From Pseudomonadota bacterium (GTDB lineage: Bacteria > Pseudomonadota > Gammaproteobacteria > Xanthomonadales > Xanthomonadaceae), in assembly GCA_023423605.1 (NCBI GenBank), contig JAFAFF010000229.1, positions 1 through 11,260 on the forward strand: a DNA stretch of 11,260 nt, written 5' to 3'. The translations under genes were made by a program, and so were the position numbers. Positions 1-7,349 of this stretch are shown here, in pieces. How positions within the stretch are numbered: the stretch's first letter is position 1; each line of letters starts with the position of its first letter. The notes under the pieces were generated by a model that saw nothing but the letters and a program-made list of their open reading frames with translations, was not told the DNA's origin and ran no database searches.

Positions 1-306
1 AGCAATGACCGCTGGTCGCTGACCAGCCGTGTCAGCCGCCATGGCAGCGCGACGCGCGTGTTCAATTTCGGCGATGGCTTCGAACCCACCCAGACCTACC
101 AGGCCGAATGGCAGCTGGATGCGGAAGTGGAATACCGCATCACCCCGCAGTGGAGCGTGGCGCTGGGCGGACAGAACCTGACCGACAACTACCCGGACCT
201 GTCCAACGAGGATATCCATTACTTCGGCAACCTGCCCTACGACGTACTGTCGCCGCTGGGCAGCAACGGAGCGTACTGGTACGGGCGCGTGCGCTACACA
301 TTCTGA
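1..306 (+). CDS. TonB-dependent receptor, C-terminal fragment
   Basis: This is the last 101 residues of an outer-membrane receptor whose 5' part lies outside the window; the frame is open from base 1 to the TGA at 304-306. The sequence alternates aromatic and polar residues as in transmembrane beta-strands. It contains GQNLTDNYPD, the usual 'NLTD/NLFD' turn near the end of TonB-dependent receptors, and it ends in YWYGRVRYTF, with the terminal Phe typical of BAM-inserted beta-barrels. Such receptors import siderophores, cobalamin or carbohydrates using TonB-ExbBD energy. The ligand cannot be read from this fragment because the plug domain is missing. The gene is followed by a hairpin and then the trehalose cluster; co-transcription with it is not evident. 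I am confident of the family and do not know the substrate. Confidence 0.85.
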   Translation, partial: SNDRWSLTSRVSRHGSATRVFNFGDGFEPTQTYQAEWQLDAEVEYRITPQWSVALGGQNLTDNYPDLSNEDIHYFGNLPYDVLSPLGSNGAYWYGRVRYTF

Positions 307-321
307 GCAGTCGACAGGTAC

Positions 322-352
322 AGGGGGTGCCGGCCGCTGGCCGGTACCCTCC
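322..352 (+). repeat. Hairpin between receptor and otsB; degenerate SMAG-like repeat or terminator
   Basis: The core at 328-346 is an imperfect palindrome with an 8 bp stem (TGCCGGCC, paired with GGCCGGTA through one G-U wobble) and a GCT loop. Further G-C pairs extend it outward, 325-327 with 347-349. The stem-loop geometry equals that of the SMAG copies elsewhere in the window, but the tag before it is GGGG rather than GTAG. It lies 15 nt after the receptor stop and could help end that transcript, although no T-run follows on the plus strand. Assignment to the SMAG family is tentative. Confidence 0.5.
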
Positions 353-425
353 GCAATGGCGACCGACTGGAAGTGCAGCCTGCCCTAGACCCCACGTACA
401 CGCTCCCGCTGGCAAGCTGGACGGC

Positions 426-1184
426 ATGGCTGAACCGCTCCCCCTTCGTCCGCCACCGCCGTTGCTGGATGATGCCTGCGCACTGTTCCTGGACGTCGAC
501 GGCACCCTGATCGAATTCGCCGACCGTCCGGATGCGGTGACGCTGCTTCCCGAAGTACGCCAGGCCATCGGCCGCATCAGCGACCGCCTGGAAGGCGCCG
601 TGGCACTGGTCAGTGGACGACCGCTGGCACAGCTCGATGCGCTGTTTGCCCCGCTGGATCTTCCCGCCGCCGGCCTGCATGGCCACCAGATGCGCGATGC
701 CAACGGCGTGGTGCATGACGCCGTCGAGGAAAGCAGCACCACCGAGTGGCTGCATGTCCTGCACCAGCAGGCCATGCGCTTCGCGCATGGCCATCCCGGC
801 GTACTGGTGGAAGACAAGGGACCCAGCATGGCCCTGCACTGGCGTGGCGCGCCGCACGCCGGGGAACAGGTGCGTGCGTTCGCGGACCGGCACGTCCGTG
901 GGCACGCCGGCTATCGCCTGCAGCCCGGCGATCATGTCGTCGAATTCGTGCCGGTGGGCAGCGACAAGGGACGCGCGGTACGCCGCATGATGCAGCACCT
1001 GCCCTTTCGTGGACGGCTGCCGGTCTTCATCGGCGATGACCTGACCGACGAACACGGTTTCGAAGCGGCAAATGCCCAGTATGGCTGGAGCGTACTGGTC
1101 GGCGAACGCGACCCCAGCGCTGCCGTGTTCCAGCTTGGCGACATATCCAGCGTGCACGCATGGTTGCGCGAAAACGCCTGGTAG
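426..1184 (+). CDS. otsB: Trehalose-6-phosphate phosphatase OtsB
   Basis: OtsB removes the phosphate from trehalose-6-phosphate to release trehalose, the second step of the OtsAB pathway in the cytoplasm. The 252-residue product is close to the roughly 266 residues of E. coli OtsB. HAD-superfamily motifs are in order: FLDVDGT with nucleophile Asp23 and acid/base Asp25; LVSGRP (motif II); Lys181 in GSDKGRAV (motif III); and GDDLTDE at 203-209, the Mg2+-binding acidic motif. The ATG at 426 was chosen because it places the DxD motif about 22 residues in, as expected. The frame stays open upstream, but that sequence is low-complexity and overlaps the receptor end. No strong Shine-Dalgarno is visible. 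It is first of three same-strand genes, 34 bp ahead of the GH15 gene and two genes ahead of otsA, which supports the function. Confidence 0.95.
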   Translation: MAEPLPLRPPPPLLDDACALFLDVDGTLIEFADRPDAVTLLPEVRQAIGRISDRLEGAVALVSGRPLAQLDALFAPLDLPAAGLHGHQMRDANGVVHDAVEESSTTEWLHVLHQQAMRFAHGHPGVLVEDKGPSMALHWRGAPHAGEQVRAFADRHVRGHAGYRLQPGDHVVEFVPVGSDKGRAVRRMMQHLPFRGRLPVFIGDDLTDEHGFEAANAQYGWSVLVGERDPSAAVFQLGDISSVHAWLRENAW

Positions 1185-1218
1185 CCCGCCCCCACCGCTG
1201 TATACGAGATGCTTGCCC

Positions 1219-3000
1219 ATGTCCCAGCCTGACCTGAATCTTGGCGTCGTCGGAAACGGAAGTTTCGGCGCGTTGATCGACCGCCACGCACGCGTCGTGT
1301 GGAGTTGCCTGCCCTCGTTCGACGGCGACCCCACGTTCTGCGCGCTGCTTGGCCCAAACCAGCAGGAGGGCGGTGATTTCTCCATCGAACTGGAGGATTT
1401 CGCCAGCAGCGAACAGGAATACCTGGCCAATACCGCGATCCTGCGCACCGTGCTGCGCGACCTGCATGGTGGCGTGCTGGAAATCATCGATTTCGCGCCG
1501 CGCTGGCGCCAGAACGACCGTTTCTACCGCCCGGTCAGCCTGATCCGCCAGGTGCGCCCCATCGCCGGCAGTCCCCGCATCCGCGTACTGGCGCGCCCGC
1601 TGGCCGACTGGGGCGAGCGCGTGCCCGATTCCACCTGGGGCAGCAACCATATCCGCTGGGTACTGCCGGACCATGTGCTGCGCCTCACCACCGATGTACC
1701 GGTACGCATGGTGCGTGATGCGCTGCCGTTCGTGCTCAATCATCCGGTGCATCTGGTGCTGGGCGTGGATGAATCGCTCAACCGTTCCCTCAGTGGCTAT
1801 GTGCAGGAAGCGCTGCAACGCACCCGCGACTACTGGCGCGAATGGGTCCGTTACCTGTCCATTCCGCTGGAATGGCAGGACGCGGTGATCCGCAGCGCCA
1901 TCACCCTGAAGCTGTGCCAGTACGAGGACAGCGGCGCGATCATTGCCGCCATGACCACCTCCATTCCGGAAGCGCCGGGCAGCATCCGCAACTGGGATTA
2001 CCGTTATTGCTGGCTGCGCGATGCCGCCTTCGTGGTGCGTGCGCTCAACCGCCTCGGCGCCACGCGTTCGATGGAGCAGTTCCTCGGCTACATCTTCAAC
2101 CTGGCCACTGCCGACGGCACCCTGCAGCCGCTGTATGGCATCGGTTTCGAGGCCACCCTGGACGAACACGAAGTGCCATCGCTGTCCGGCTACCGCGGCA
2201 TGGGCCCGGTGCGGCGTGGCAACCTGGCATGGGTGCAGCGGCAGCACGACGTCTACGGCAGCGTGGTGCTGGCCTCTACCCAGCTGTTCTTCGATCGTCG
2301 CCTGCAGGACCCCGGCGACGAACATGCCTTCGCGCGCCTGGAGAAACTGGGTGACCAGGCACTGGCGCTGCACGATGTTCCCGACGCCGGCCTGTGGGAG
2401 TTCCGCGGCCGCACCGAAGTGCACACCTATACCAGCGCGATGTGCTGGGCCGCCTGCGACCGTCTGTGCAAGATCGCGGTACGGCTGAAGCTGGACGAGC
2501 GCGCGACCTATTGGCGCGCGCAGGCCAACATCATCCATGCGCACATCATGAAGGAGGCCTGGAGCGAGGAGCTCGGGCACTTCACCGATACGTTCGGCGG
2601 CCATCGCCTGGATGCCTCGTTGCTGCTGCTGGCCGACATCGGCTTCATCGAGGCCCGCGACGCGCGTTTCATCGCCACGGTGGAAGCCATCGGACGCGAC
2701 CTGAAGCACGGCGATGCGCTGTACCGTTACATCGCCCCGGATGACTTCGGCGAGCCGGAAACCAGCTTCACCATCTGCACGTTCTGGTACATCGACGCAC
2801 TGGCGGCGATCGGCCGCATGGACGAAGCGCGCGAGATGTTCGAGATGCTGCTGACACGCCGCAACCACCTGGGCCTGCTGTCCGAAGACCTCGCGTTCGA
2901 CAATGGCGAAGCCTGGGGCAACTTCCCGCAGACGTACTCGCATGTCGGCCTGATCACCGCCGCGATGCGCCTGTCGCGATCCTGGCAGGAGGCCTCATGA
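1219..3000 (+). CDS. Glycoside hydrolase family 15 protein (trehalase or glucoamylase-like)
   Basis: A 593-residue cytoplasmic-looking protein with no signal peptide. The N-terminal beta-sandwich (about 1-230) starts with GNGSFGALID and WSCLPSFDGDPTF, the conserved opening of bacterial GH15 proteins. An (alpha/alpha)6-barrel follows, with the signature NWDYRYCWLRD at 258-268. The catalytic glutamates are inferred by family pattern: Glu394 in GLWEFRG as general acid and Glu556 in LLSEDLAF as general base, followed by GNFPQTYSHVGLI. GH15 enzymes cleave alpha-glucosidic bonds with inversion. Mycobacterial members of this subgroup are trehalases, whereas others are glucoamylases or glucodextranases. 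Its place between otsB and otsA suggests trehalose turnover or another alpha-glucoside linked to that pathway; this is inference. ATG 1219 was preferred to in-frame upstream positions that would overlap otsB. Its stop overlaps the otsA start by four bases. Confidence 0.93.
   Translation: MSQPDLNLGVVGNGSFGALIDRHARVVWSCLPSFDGDPTFCALLGPNQQEGGDFSIELEDFASSEQEYLANTAILRTVLRDLHGGVLEIIDFAPRWRQNDRFYRPVSLIRQVRPIAGSPRIRVLARPLADWGERVPDSTWGSNHIRWVLPDHVLRLTTDVPVRMVRDALPFVLNHPVHLVLGVDESLNRSLSGYVQEALQRTRDYWREWVRYLSIPLEWQDAVIRSAITLKLCQYEDSGAIIAAMTTSIPEAPGSIRNWDYRYCWLRDAAFVVRALNRLGATRSMEQFLGYIFNLATADGTLQPLYGIGFEATLDEHEVPSLSGYRGMGPVRRGNLAWVQRQHDVYGSVVLASTQLFFDRRLQDPGDEHAFARLEKLGDQALALHDVPDAGLWEFRGRTEVHTYTSAMCWAACDRLCKIAVRLKLDERATYWRAQANIIHAHIMKEAWSEELGHFTDTFGGHRLDASLLLLADIGFIEARDARFIATVEAIGRDLKHGDALYRYIAPDDFGEPETSFTICTFWYIDALAAIGRMDEAREMFEMLLTRRNHLGLLSEDLAFDNGEAWGNFPQTYSHVGLITAAMRLSRSWQEAS
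2987..2992 (+). promoter_or_regulatory. Strong Shine-Dalgarno site for otsA
   Basis: AGGAGG lies inside the last codons of the GH15 gene, four bases before the otsA ATG at 2997. It is the best ribosome-binding site among the plus-strand genes here. Together with the ATGA stop/start overlap it fixes the otsA start and suggests coupled translation. Confidence 0.8.
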
Positions 3001-4361
3001 GCCGCCTGGTGGTGGTTTCCAACCGCGTCGCCATTCCCGGCGACACCCGCCCGGGCGGGCTGGCGGTCGGTCTGCTGGCAGCCCTGAACGAGCGCGGCGG
3101 CCTGTGGTTCGGCTGGAGCGGAAAATCAAGCAAGGATGCCAGCGGCACGCTGCATGAGCAGGTGGATGGCGATATCCGCTACGTCACCATGGACCTCAAC
3201 AAGCGCGACGTCGATGGCTACTACAACGGCTTCGCCAACCGCACGTTGTGGCCGCTGCTGCATTTCCGCCTGGACCTGGTGGATTATGATCGCGGCACCC
3301 GTGAAACCTATTATCGCGTCAACGAGCTGTTCGCCAGCAAGCTGGCACCGCTGCTGCGCGAGGACGATATCGTCTGGATCCACGATTACCACCTGATTCC
3401 GCTGGCGGCCATGCTGCGCGCGCGGGGTATTGGCTGCCGCATGGGCTTCTTCCTGCATGTGCCGATGCCCTCGGCCGACCTGCTGCAGGCCATGCCCGAT
3501 CACCTGCGCCTGTTTTCGGCGCTGTATGCCTACGATCTGGTCGGCTTCCAGACACAGCGCGATGCCGACCGCTTCCAGACCTACCTGCGCCTGTTCGGCG
3601 GCGGACGGGTGCTGGGCGAGGGCAAGCTGGAAGCCCCGGATGGACGGCACTTCCGTGCGGCTGCATTCCCCATCGGCATCGATACCGAACGTATCGCGCA
3701 ACAGGCAAAGGCGGCGGCGGGAAAAACCGCGGTCAAGGATCTGCGCAGCAGCCTGCGCGATCGGCAACTGGCGATCGGCGTGGACCGGCTGGATTATTCC
3801 AAGGGCCTGCCGGAACGTTTCCTGGGCTTTGAACGTTACCTGGACCGGCATCCAGACCAGCATGGCAGCCTGACGTACCTGCAGATCGCCCCGGTCTCGC
3901 GCGGCGACGTCACCGAATACCGGCAACTGCGCGGGCAGCTTGAGCAGATCGCCGGACACATCAACGGTGGCCACGCCGCACCGGACTGGACACCGCTGCG
4001 CTACGTGAACCAGAACTTCACCCATGCCACCCTGACCGGTTTCTACCGCGCAGCGGCCGTCGGCCTGGTCACGCCGCTGCGCGATGGCATGAACCTGGTG
4101 GCCAAGGAATATGTGGCGTCGCAGGACCCGGACAACCCGGGCGTGCTGGTGCTGTCGCTGCTGGCCGGCGCGGCCGATGAAATGAAACAGGCGCTGCTGG
4201 TCAACCCGCATGATCTGGACGGCGTGGCTGACGCGATCGCCACGGCGGCGACGATGCCGCTCAAGCGCCGCCAGGAACGCTGGAACGCGATGATGGACCA
4301 CCTGCGCCGGCACGACATCAACTACTGGCGGCAAAGCTTCCTGCAGTCGCTGGAAGCGTGA
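2997..4361 (+). CDS. otsA: Trehalose-6-phosphate synthase OtsA
   Basis: OtsA (GT20, retaining glucosyltransferase) joins UDP-glucose and glucose-6-phosphate into trehalose-6-phosphate. The 454-residue length is near E. coli OtsA (474). Family landmarks appear in order: VVVSNRV with Arg10, GGLAVGL (glycine loop), WIHDYHL with Asp130, FFLHVPMPS with His154, [28 protein letters not shown] with Arg264 and Lys269, and [10 protein letters not shown] with Asp363 and Glu371. These align with the substrate-binding residues known from the E. coli enzyme (Arg9, Asp130, His154, Arg262, Lys267, Asp361, Glu369). The start overlaps the stop of the GH15 gene in an ATGA and follows a strong ribosome-binding site. 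It is last in the cluster and runs convergently into pgeF across a repeat-rich 131 bp gap. Confidence 0.97.
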   Translation: MSRLVVVSNRVAIPGDTRPGGLAVGLLAALNERGGLWFGWSGKSSKDASGTLHEQVDGDIRYVTMDLNKRDVDGYYNGFANRTLWPLLHFRLDLVDYDRGTRETYYRVNELFASKLAPLLREDDIVWIHDYHLIPLAAMLRARGIGCRMGFFLHVPMPSADLLQAMPDHLRLFSALYAYDLVGFQTQRDADRFQTYLRLFGGGRVLGEGKLEAPDGRHFRAAAFPIGIDTERIAQQAKAAAGKTAVKDLRSSLRDRQLAIGVDRLDYSKGLPERFLGFERYLDRHPDQHGSLTYLQIAPVSRGDVTEYRQLRGQLEQIAGHINGGHAAPDWTPLRYVNQNFTHATLTGFYRAAAVGLVTPLRDGMNLVAKEYVASQDPDNPGVLVLSLLAGAADEMKQALLVNPHDLDGVADAIATAATMPLKRRQERWNAMMDHLRRHDINYWRQSFLQSLEA

Positions 4362-4380
4362 CGCGCAGCTGGGCAGGATC

Positions 4381-4403
4381 GTAGAGCCGGGCTCTGCCCG
4401 GCT
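4381..4403 (+). repeat. SMAG-type GTAG hairpin repeat, copy 1
   Basis: GTAG tag at 4381-4384, followed by a perfect 8 bp stem (AGCCGGGC/GCCCGGCT) with loop TCT at 4393-4395. It is part of a perfect 31 bp direct repeat, 4374-4404 and 4446-4476. SMAG elements are short palindromes scattered in great numbers through S. maltophilia genomes and thought to be mobilised by RAYT-type transposases. In the otsA/pgeF gap the hairpins may also end or stabilise both transcripts. Confidence 0.85.
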
Positions 4404-4417
4404 GGACCATGCCGCGC

Positions 4418-4440
4418 AGCGGGGCAGAGCCCCGCTCTAT
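4418..4440 (-). repeat. SMAG-type hairpin repeat, copy 2, inverted, ATAG tag
   Basis: Read on the minus strand this is ATAG followed by AGCGGGGC, loop TCT, and GCCCCGCT. The 8-3-8 geometry matches copies 1 and 3, but the orientation is opposite. One stem pair is flipped (C-G to G-C) with both sides changed, so pairing is preserved. The tag has changed from GTAG to ATAG. Confidence 0.8.
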
Positions 4441-4452
4441 CGGGCCAGGATC

Positions 4453-4475
4453 GTAGAGCCGGGCTCTGCCCGGCT
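4453..4475 (+). repeat. SMAG-type GTAG hairpin repeat, copy 3
   Basis: Identical to copy 1 (GTAG tag 4453-4456, stem-loop 4457-4475) and 72 bp downstream of it. The flanking CAGGATC before the tag is also shared, so copies 1 and 3 arose by a local duplication or by insertion of a larger unit rather than by two independent hits. The cluster ends 18 bp from the pgeF stop codon. Confidence 0.85.
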
Positions 4476-4492
4476 GCGGGCGACCGCCGACG

Positions 4493-5263
4493 CTATTCCA
4501 GCCACGCCAGCGTCGCCATGCGTCCGCTGCGTCCATCGCGGCGATGCGAAAACAGGTCCGGATCGGCCAGGGTGGACAATCCGCCGCCATGGATATCCGC
4601 CGCCGCCAGCCCGGCCGCCTGCAGCCGTTGCCGGGCCAGCGCGTAGAGGTCCACGTTCCAGTGCCCCGGCCGCGTCGCCACGAATGCGCCTGATGCCGCC
4701 GCATCGCGGCCAACGAACGCCTCATGCACGTCCACGCCCACCTCATAATCCGCCGGACCGGCAGCCGGGCCGAGCCATGCCAGCAGCGTCGATGGTGGCA
4801 CCTGCATTGCCGCCACCGTCGCTTCCAGCATGCCGTCGGCCAGCCCACGCCAGCCTGCATGCGCGGCGCCCACGGCGCTGCCATCGCGCGTCGCCAACAC
4901 CACCGGCAGGCAGTCCGCCGTCAGGATGGCCAGCACCACGCCACGCGCGGACGTCACCGCCGCATCCGCCACCGGCTCGATTCCACCGCGTACCGGTGGC
5001 GCATCGAAGCGCAACACCCCGGTGCCGTGCACCTGGCGCAGCCAGTGCGGCGTCGATGGCAGGGCCAAGCCTTCCTGCAGCAGCAGACGGTTGTGTTCCA
5101 CGTTCGCCGGATCATCGCCGTCGGGCGTACTGCGGTTTCCCAGGTTGAAGGTGTCGAACGGCGGCGGCGATATCCCGGCGCCACGACGCTGGGTGGCAAG
5201 CGCCCGTACCCCCGGCGGTGCGGGCCAGTCGGCCTGCAGCAGCGGCAGTCCGCGCCCGCTCAC
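4493..5263 (-). CDS. pgeF: PgeF/YfiH family multicopper-oxidase-fold protein (peptidoglycan editing factor)
   Basis: The 256-residue product belongs to the YfiH/DUF152 family, which includes the human purine nucleoside enzyme FAMIN (LACC1). In E. coli, YfiH/PgeF is reported to prevent wrong amino acids such as serine from entering the peptidoglycan stem peptide. Family members also act on purine nucleosides. The metal-site triad is visible: His79 in RQVHGTG, Cys118 in TADCLPV and His135 in AAHAGWRG, matching His71, Cys107 and His124 of E. coli. LGPAAGP near residue 170 is also typical. The start is GTG at 5263, overlapping the rluD stop in a GTGA. No good Shine-Dalgarno is visible, so expression probably depends on coupling to rluD. 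The exact in vivo substrate in this organism is unknown. Confidence 0.93.
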   Translation of the reverse strand: MSGRGLPLLQADWPAPPGVRALATQRRGAGISPPPFDTFNLGNRSTPDGDDPANVEHNRLLLQEGLALPSTPHWLRQVHGTGVLRFDAPPVRGGIEPVADAAVTSARGVVLAILTADCLPVVLATRDGSAVGAAHAGWRGLADGMLEATVAAMQVPPSTLLAWLGPAAGPADYEVGVDVHEAFVGRDAAASGAFVATRPGHWNVDLYALARQRLQAAGLAAADIHGGGLSTLADPDLFSHRRDGRSGRMATLAWLE

Positions 5264-6249
5264 CAGCGGCCGCGCTCACGTTCGGCGAATGCCTCGCTGT
5301 CCTCGCGCAGCACCTTCATCAGGTGCTGCATGTCGGCCGGCACGGCAGCGCTGTTGCGCAGCGGCTGGCCGGTCATGGGGTGCACGAATTCCAGCGTTTC
5401 GGCATGCAGCGCCTGGCGCTTGAAGCCACGCAGCGCCGCCACCAGTTCGTCGCTGGCCCCCTTGGGCAGCTTGAGCGCACCGCCATACAGCGGATCACCC
5501 ACGATGGCATGCCGCAGGTGCGCCATGTGCACGCGGATCTGGTGGGTACGGCCGGTTTCAAGCCGGCATTCCAGCGCCGTATGCGCACGGAAGCGCTCGC
5601 GCAGGCGGTAATGGGTGATCGCCTCCTTGCCGTCCTCACGCACGCCCATGCGCAGGCGGTCGCGTGGATGCCGGTCGATGGGCGCATCGGCCGTACCGCC
5701 GGCCACCAAGGCACCCACCACCACCGCCAGGTACTGCCGGTGCACCTGCCGGGCGGACAGTTGTTCCACCAGCGCGGTCTGCGCCTGCAGCGTGCGCGCC
5801 ACCACCATCACGCCGCTAGTGTCCTTGTCCAGGCGGTGCACGATGCCGGCGCGCGGCAGCGCCGACAGCGAGGCATCGCGGTACAGCAGCGCGTTCACCA
5901 GGGTGCCACTGCTGTTGCCCGCCCCGGGATGCACCACCAGTCCGACCGGCTTGTCGATCACGAACAGGTGCTCATCCTCGTAGAGCACCTGCAGCGGAAT
6001 GTCCTCCGGCTCGGCATGGGTCTGCGTATCCAGCACCGCATGCAGGGTGGCCACCTCGCCACCGCGCACCGGGTCGCGCCCGCGCACGGCCACGCCGTCC
6101 AGCAGCACGTCACCGGACTTGATCCATTCGGACAGCCGGGAGCGGGAGAATTCCGGAAACAGCTCGGCCAGCACCGCATCGAAGCGGCGCCCTGCGGCGG
6201 TGTCGGGGACGATGGCCTGGCGGGCCTGTTCAGCTGGGGAATCGGACAT
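5260..6249 (-). CDS. rluD: 23S rRNA pseudouridine synthase RluD
   Basis: RluD converts uridines 1911, 1915 and 1917 of 23S rRNA helix 69 (E. coli numbering) to pseudouridine, which matters for 50S maturation and for ribosome function. The 329-residue protein has an N-terminal S4 RNA-binding domain (about 20-80, with [18 protein letters not shown]). The catalytic domain carries [14 protein letters not shown] with catalytic Asp141 (E. coli Asp139) and [17 protein letters not shown] 6249 gives the usual length. The frame continues upstream past 6249, but that would overlap the divergent bamD. It is followed by pgeF with a four-base GTGA overlap, so the two form a transcription unit, and it diverges from bamD as in E. 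coli. RluA/RluC-type paralogues share these motifs, but the neighbourhood favours RluD. Confidence 0.94.
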   Translation of the reverse strand: MSDSPAEQARQAIVPDTAAGRRFDAVLAELFPEFSRSRLSEWIKSGDVLLDGVAVRGRDPVRGGEVATLHAVLDTQTHAEPEDIPLQVLYEDEHLFVIDKPVGLVVHPGAGNSSGTLVNALLYRDASLSALPRAGIVHRLDKDTSGVMVVARTLQAQTALVEQLSARQVHRQYLAVVVGALVAGGTADAPIDRHPRDRLRMGVREDGKEAITHYRLRERFRAHTALECRLETGRTHQIRVHMAHLRHAIVGDPLYGGALKLPKGASDELVAALRGFKRQALHAETLEFVHPMTGQPLRNSAAVPADMQHLMKVLREDSEAFAERERGRW

Positions 6250-6361
6250 GGTGGCAATTATGGGTGCGAAATTGGGGTCCGGGCGACCGGTTTCAGTCGC
6301 TGGACAGGACACTAGGCTATCATCGACCCTTCGTATTCCAGCCGCGTCCCGCCTTGACCCC
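6250..6361. promoter_or_regulatory. Divergent rluD-bamD intergenic region
   Basis: This 112 bp gap must carry promoters for both rluD-pgeF (leftward) and bamD (rightward). It is less GC-rich in parts, and TATCAT at 6318-6323 resembles a -10 hexamer about 38 nt before the bamD start. I see no matching -35 at 16-18 nt. No clear Shine-Dalgarno precedes either start. The presence of promoters is inferred from the divergent layout, not read from strong motifs. Confidence 0.45.
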
Positions 6362-7246
6362 ATGATCCGACGCTCTTCCTTCCGCTTCGCGCCCGTCCGC
6401 CTGACCGCCCTGCTGCTGGTCCTGGTCTTCGCCGTCACCGGCTGCCACCGTGGTTCCAAGGGGGACAACCCCGATGAAGGCCAGCCGGTCGAAGCGCTGT
6501 ACCAGAAGGGCCATGCCCTGATGGAGCACGGCAACTGGAGCGGCGCCGAGGCCAACTTCCGTCGCCTGGTGGCGCAGTACCCGTATGGCCCGTATACCGA
6601 ACAGGCGATGATCGAAACCGCCTACGCCCAGTACAAGGCCGGCAAGCACGACGACGCGGTTTCCAGCATCGACCGCTTCATCCGCACGTATCCCACGCAC
6701 CGCAACGTGTCCTACCTGTATTACCTGCGTGGCCTGTCCAACAGCAACCGCGACACCGTGTTCCTGCGCCGCGTCTGGTCGCTGGACGCCAGCCGCCGCG
6801 ACCTGTCCACGCCGCGCCAGGCCTACGCCGATTTCAATATCGTCATCGACCGCTACCCGAACAGCCGCTACGCCGCCGATGCGCGCAAGCGGATGAACGA
6901 ACTGCGTGACGTGTTCGCCCAGCACGAGCTGGACAATGCACTGTATTACCTGCGCCGCGAGGCTTACCTGGCAGCCGCCGGCCGCGCTGATTTCCTGCTG
7001 GAAACCTATCCGCAGAGTGCCTACCAGTACGATGCGGTGGCCGTGCTGGCCGAAGCCTACACGCACGTGGGCAACAAGACGCTGGCCGATGACGCGCGTC
7101 GCGTCCTGGAGCTCAACGCGCCGGAGCATCCCTGGCTGCGCAACGAATGGCCGAAGTACCCGTGGATGATCCGCAAGCTGAACCCGTTCGCCGGCGAGAA
7201 GTCCGCCACCACCGGCCAGCGCAATGCGACGATGAACCGCAGGTAA
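6362..7246 (+). CDS. bamD: Outer membrane assembly lipoprotein BamD
   Basis: BamD (YfiO, ComL) is the essential lipoprotein of the BAM complex that works with BamA to fold beta-barrel proteins into the outer membrane. The 294-residue product begins with basic residues (MIRRSSFRF), a hydrophobic core, and the lipobox VTGC with Cys28 as lipidation site, so it is a type II signal peptide. Tetratricopeptide-like helices fill about 37-250, including [38 protein letters not shown] and [14 protein letters not shown], all typical of BamD. It is about 50 residues longer than E. coli BamD (245), mostly a C-terminal tail rich in basic and polar residues after NPFAGEK. ATG 6362 is fixed by the signal peptide. 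It diverges from rluD and is followed by a strong hairpin. Confidence 0.96.
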   Translation: MIRRSSFRFAPVRLTALLLVLVFAVTGCHRGSKGDNPDEGQPVEALYQKGHALMEHGNWSGAEANFRRLVAQYPYGPYTEQAMIETAYAQYKAGKHDDAVSSIDRFIRTYPTHRNVSYLYYLRGLSNSNRDTVFLRRVWSLDASRRDLSTPRQAYADFNIVIDRYPNSRYAADARKRMNELRDVFAQHELDNALYYLRREAYLAAAGRADFLLETYPQSAYQYDAVAVLAEAYTHVGNKTLADDARRVLELNAPEHPWLRNEWPKYPWMIRKLNPFAGEKSATTGQRNATMNRR

Positions 7247-7268
7247 TCTGCCTGCGGACAGTCAAGGC

Positions 7269-7290
7269 AAAGGGCCCGCAAGGGCCCTTT
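7269..7290 (+). terminator. Hairpin terminator after bamD with GCAA tetraloop
   Basis: A perfect 9 bp stem (AAAGGGCCC, 7269-7277, with GGGCCCTTT, 7282-7290) closed by a GCAA loop at 7278-7281, which is a GNRA-class tetraloop. It lies 22 nt after the bamD stop. No U-tract follows beyond the TTT in the stem, so it may act as a moderate terminator or a 3' end stabiliser. The stem is symmetric, so it could work for transcripts from both sides. Confidence 0.8.
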
Positions 7291-7349
7291 CGCGTATCTG
7301 GCGTCCCGTGCCGCGCAGTACACGGCGACGTCCGGCAGGCATCATGATT

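Noticed and set aside
1027..2943. 638-codon open frame on the minus strand opposite otsB and the GH15 gene
   Set aside because: It is antisense to a gene with clear catalytic motifs, and its translation is rich in Gln, His, Arg and Ala with no recognisable domain. GC-rich genomes with strong third-position bias routinely leave such antisense frames open.
3126..4334. 402-codon minus-strand frame opposite otsA
   Set aside because: Antisense shadow of a well-conserved synthase, with low-complexity composition and no motif.
4374..4476. CRISPR-like direct repeats
   Set aside because: Only two identical copies with a 41-nt gap that itself contains a related hairpin, and no cas genes. The GTAG tag and hairpin fit SMAG repeats instead.
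4362..4492. A small RNA gene formed by the hairpin cluster
   Set aside because: No promoter or terminator is apparent, and the hairpins are explained by a dispersed repeat family.
5218..6315. 365-codon plus-strand frame across pgeF and rluD
   Set aside because: It runs antisense through both genes and has a His/Arg/Gln-rich translation, so it is a codon-bias artefact.
6301..6323. TGGACA and TATCAT as a bamD sigma70 promoter
   Set aside because: The two hexamers are only 11 nt apart, too close for a functional pair. The -10-like element alone is weak evidence.
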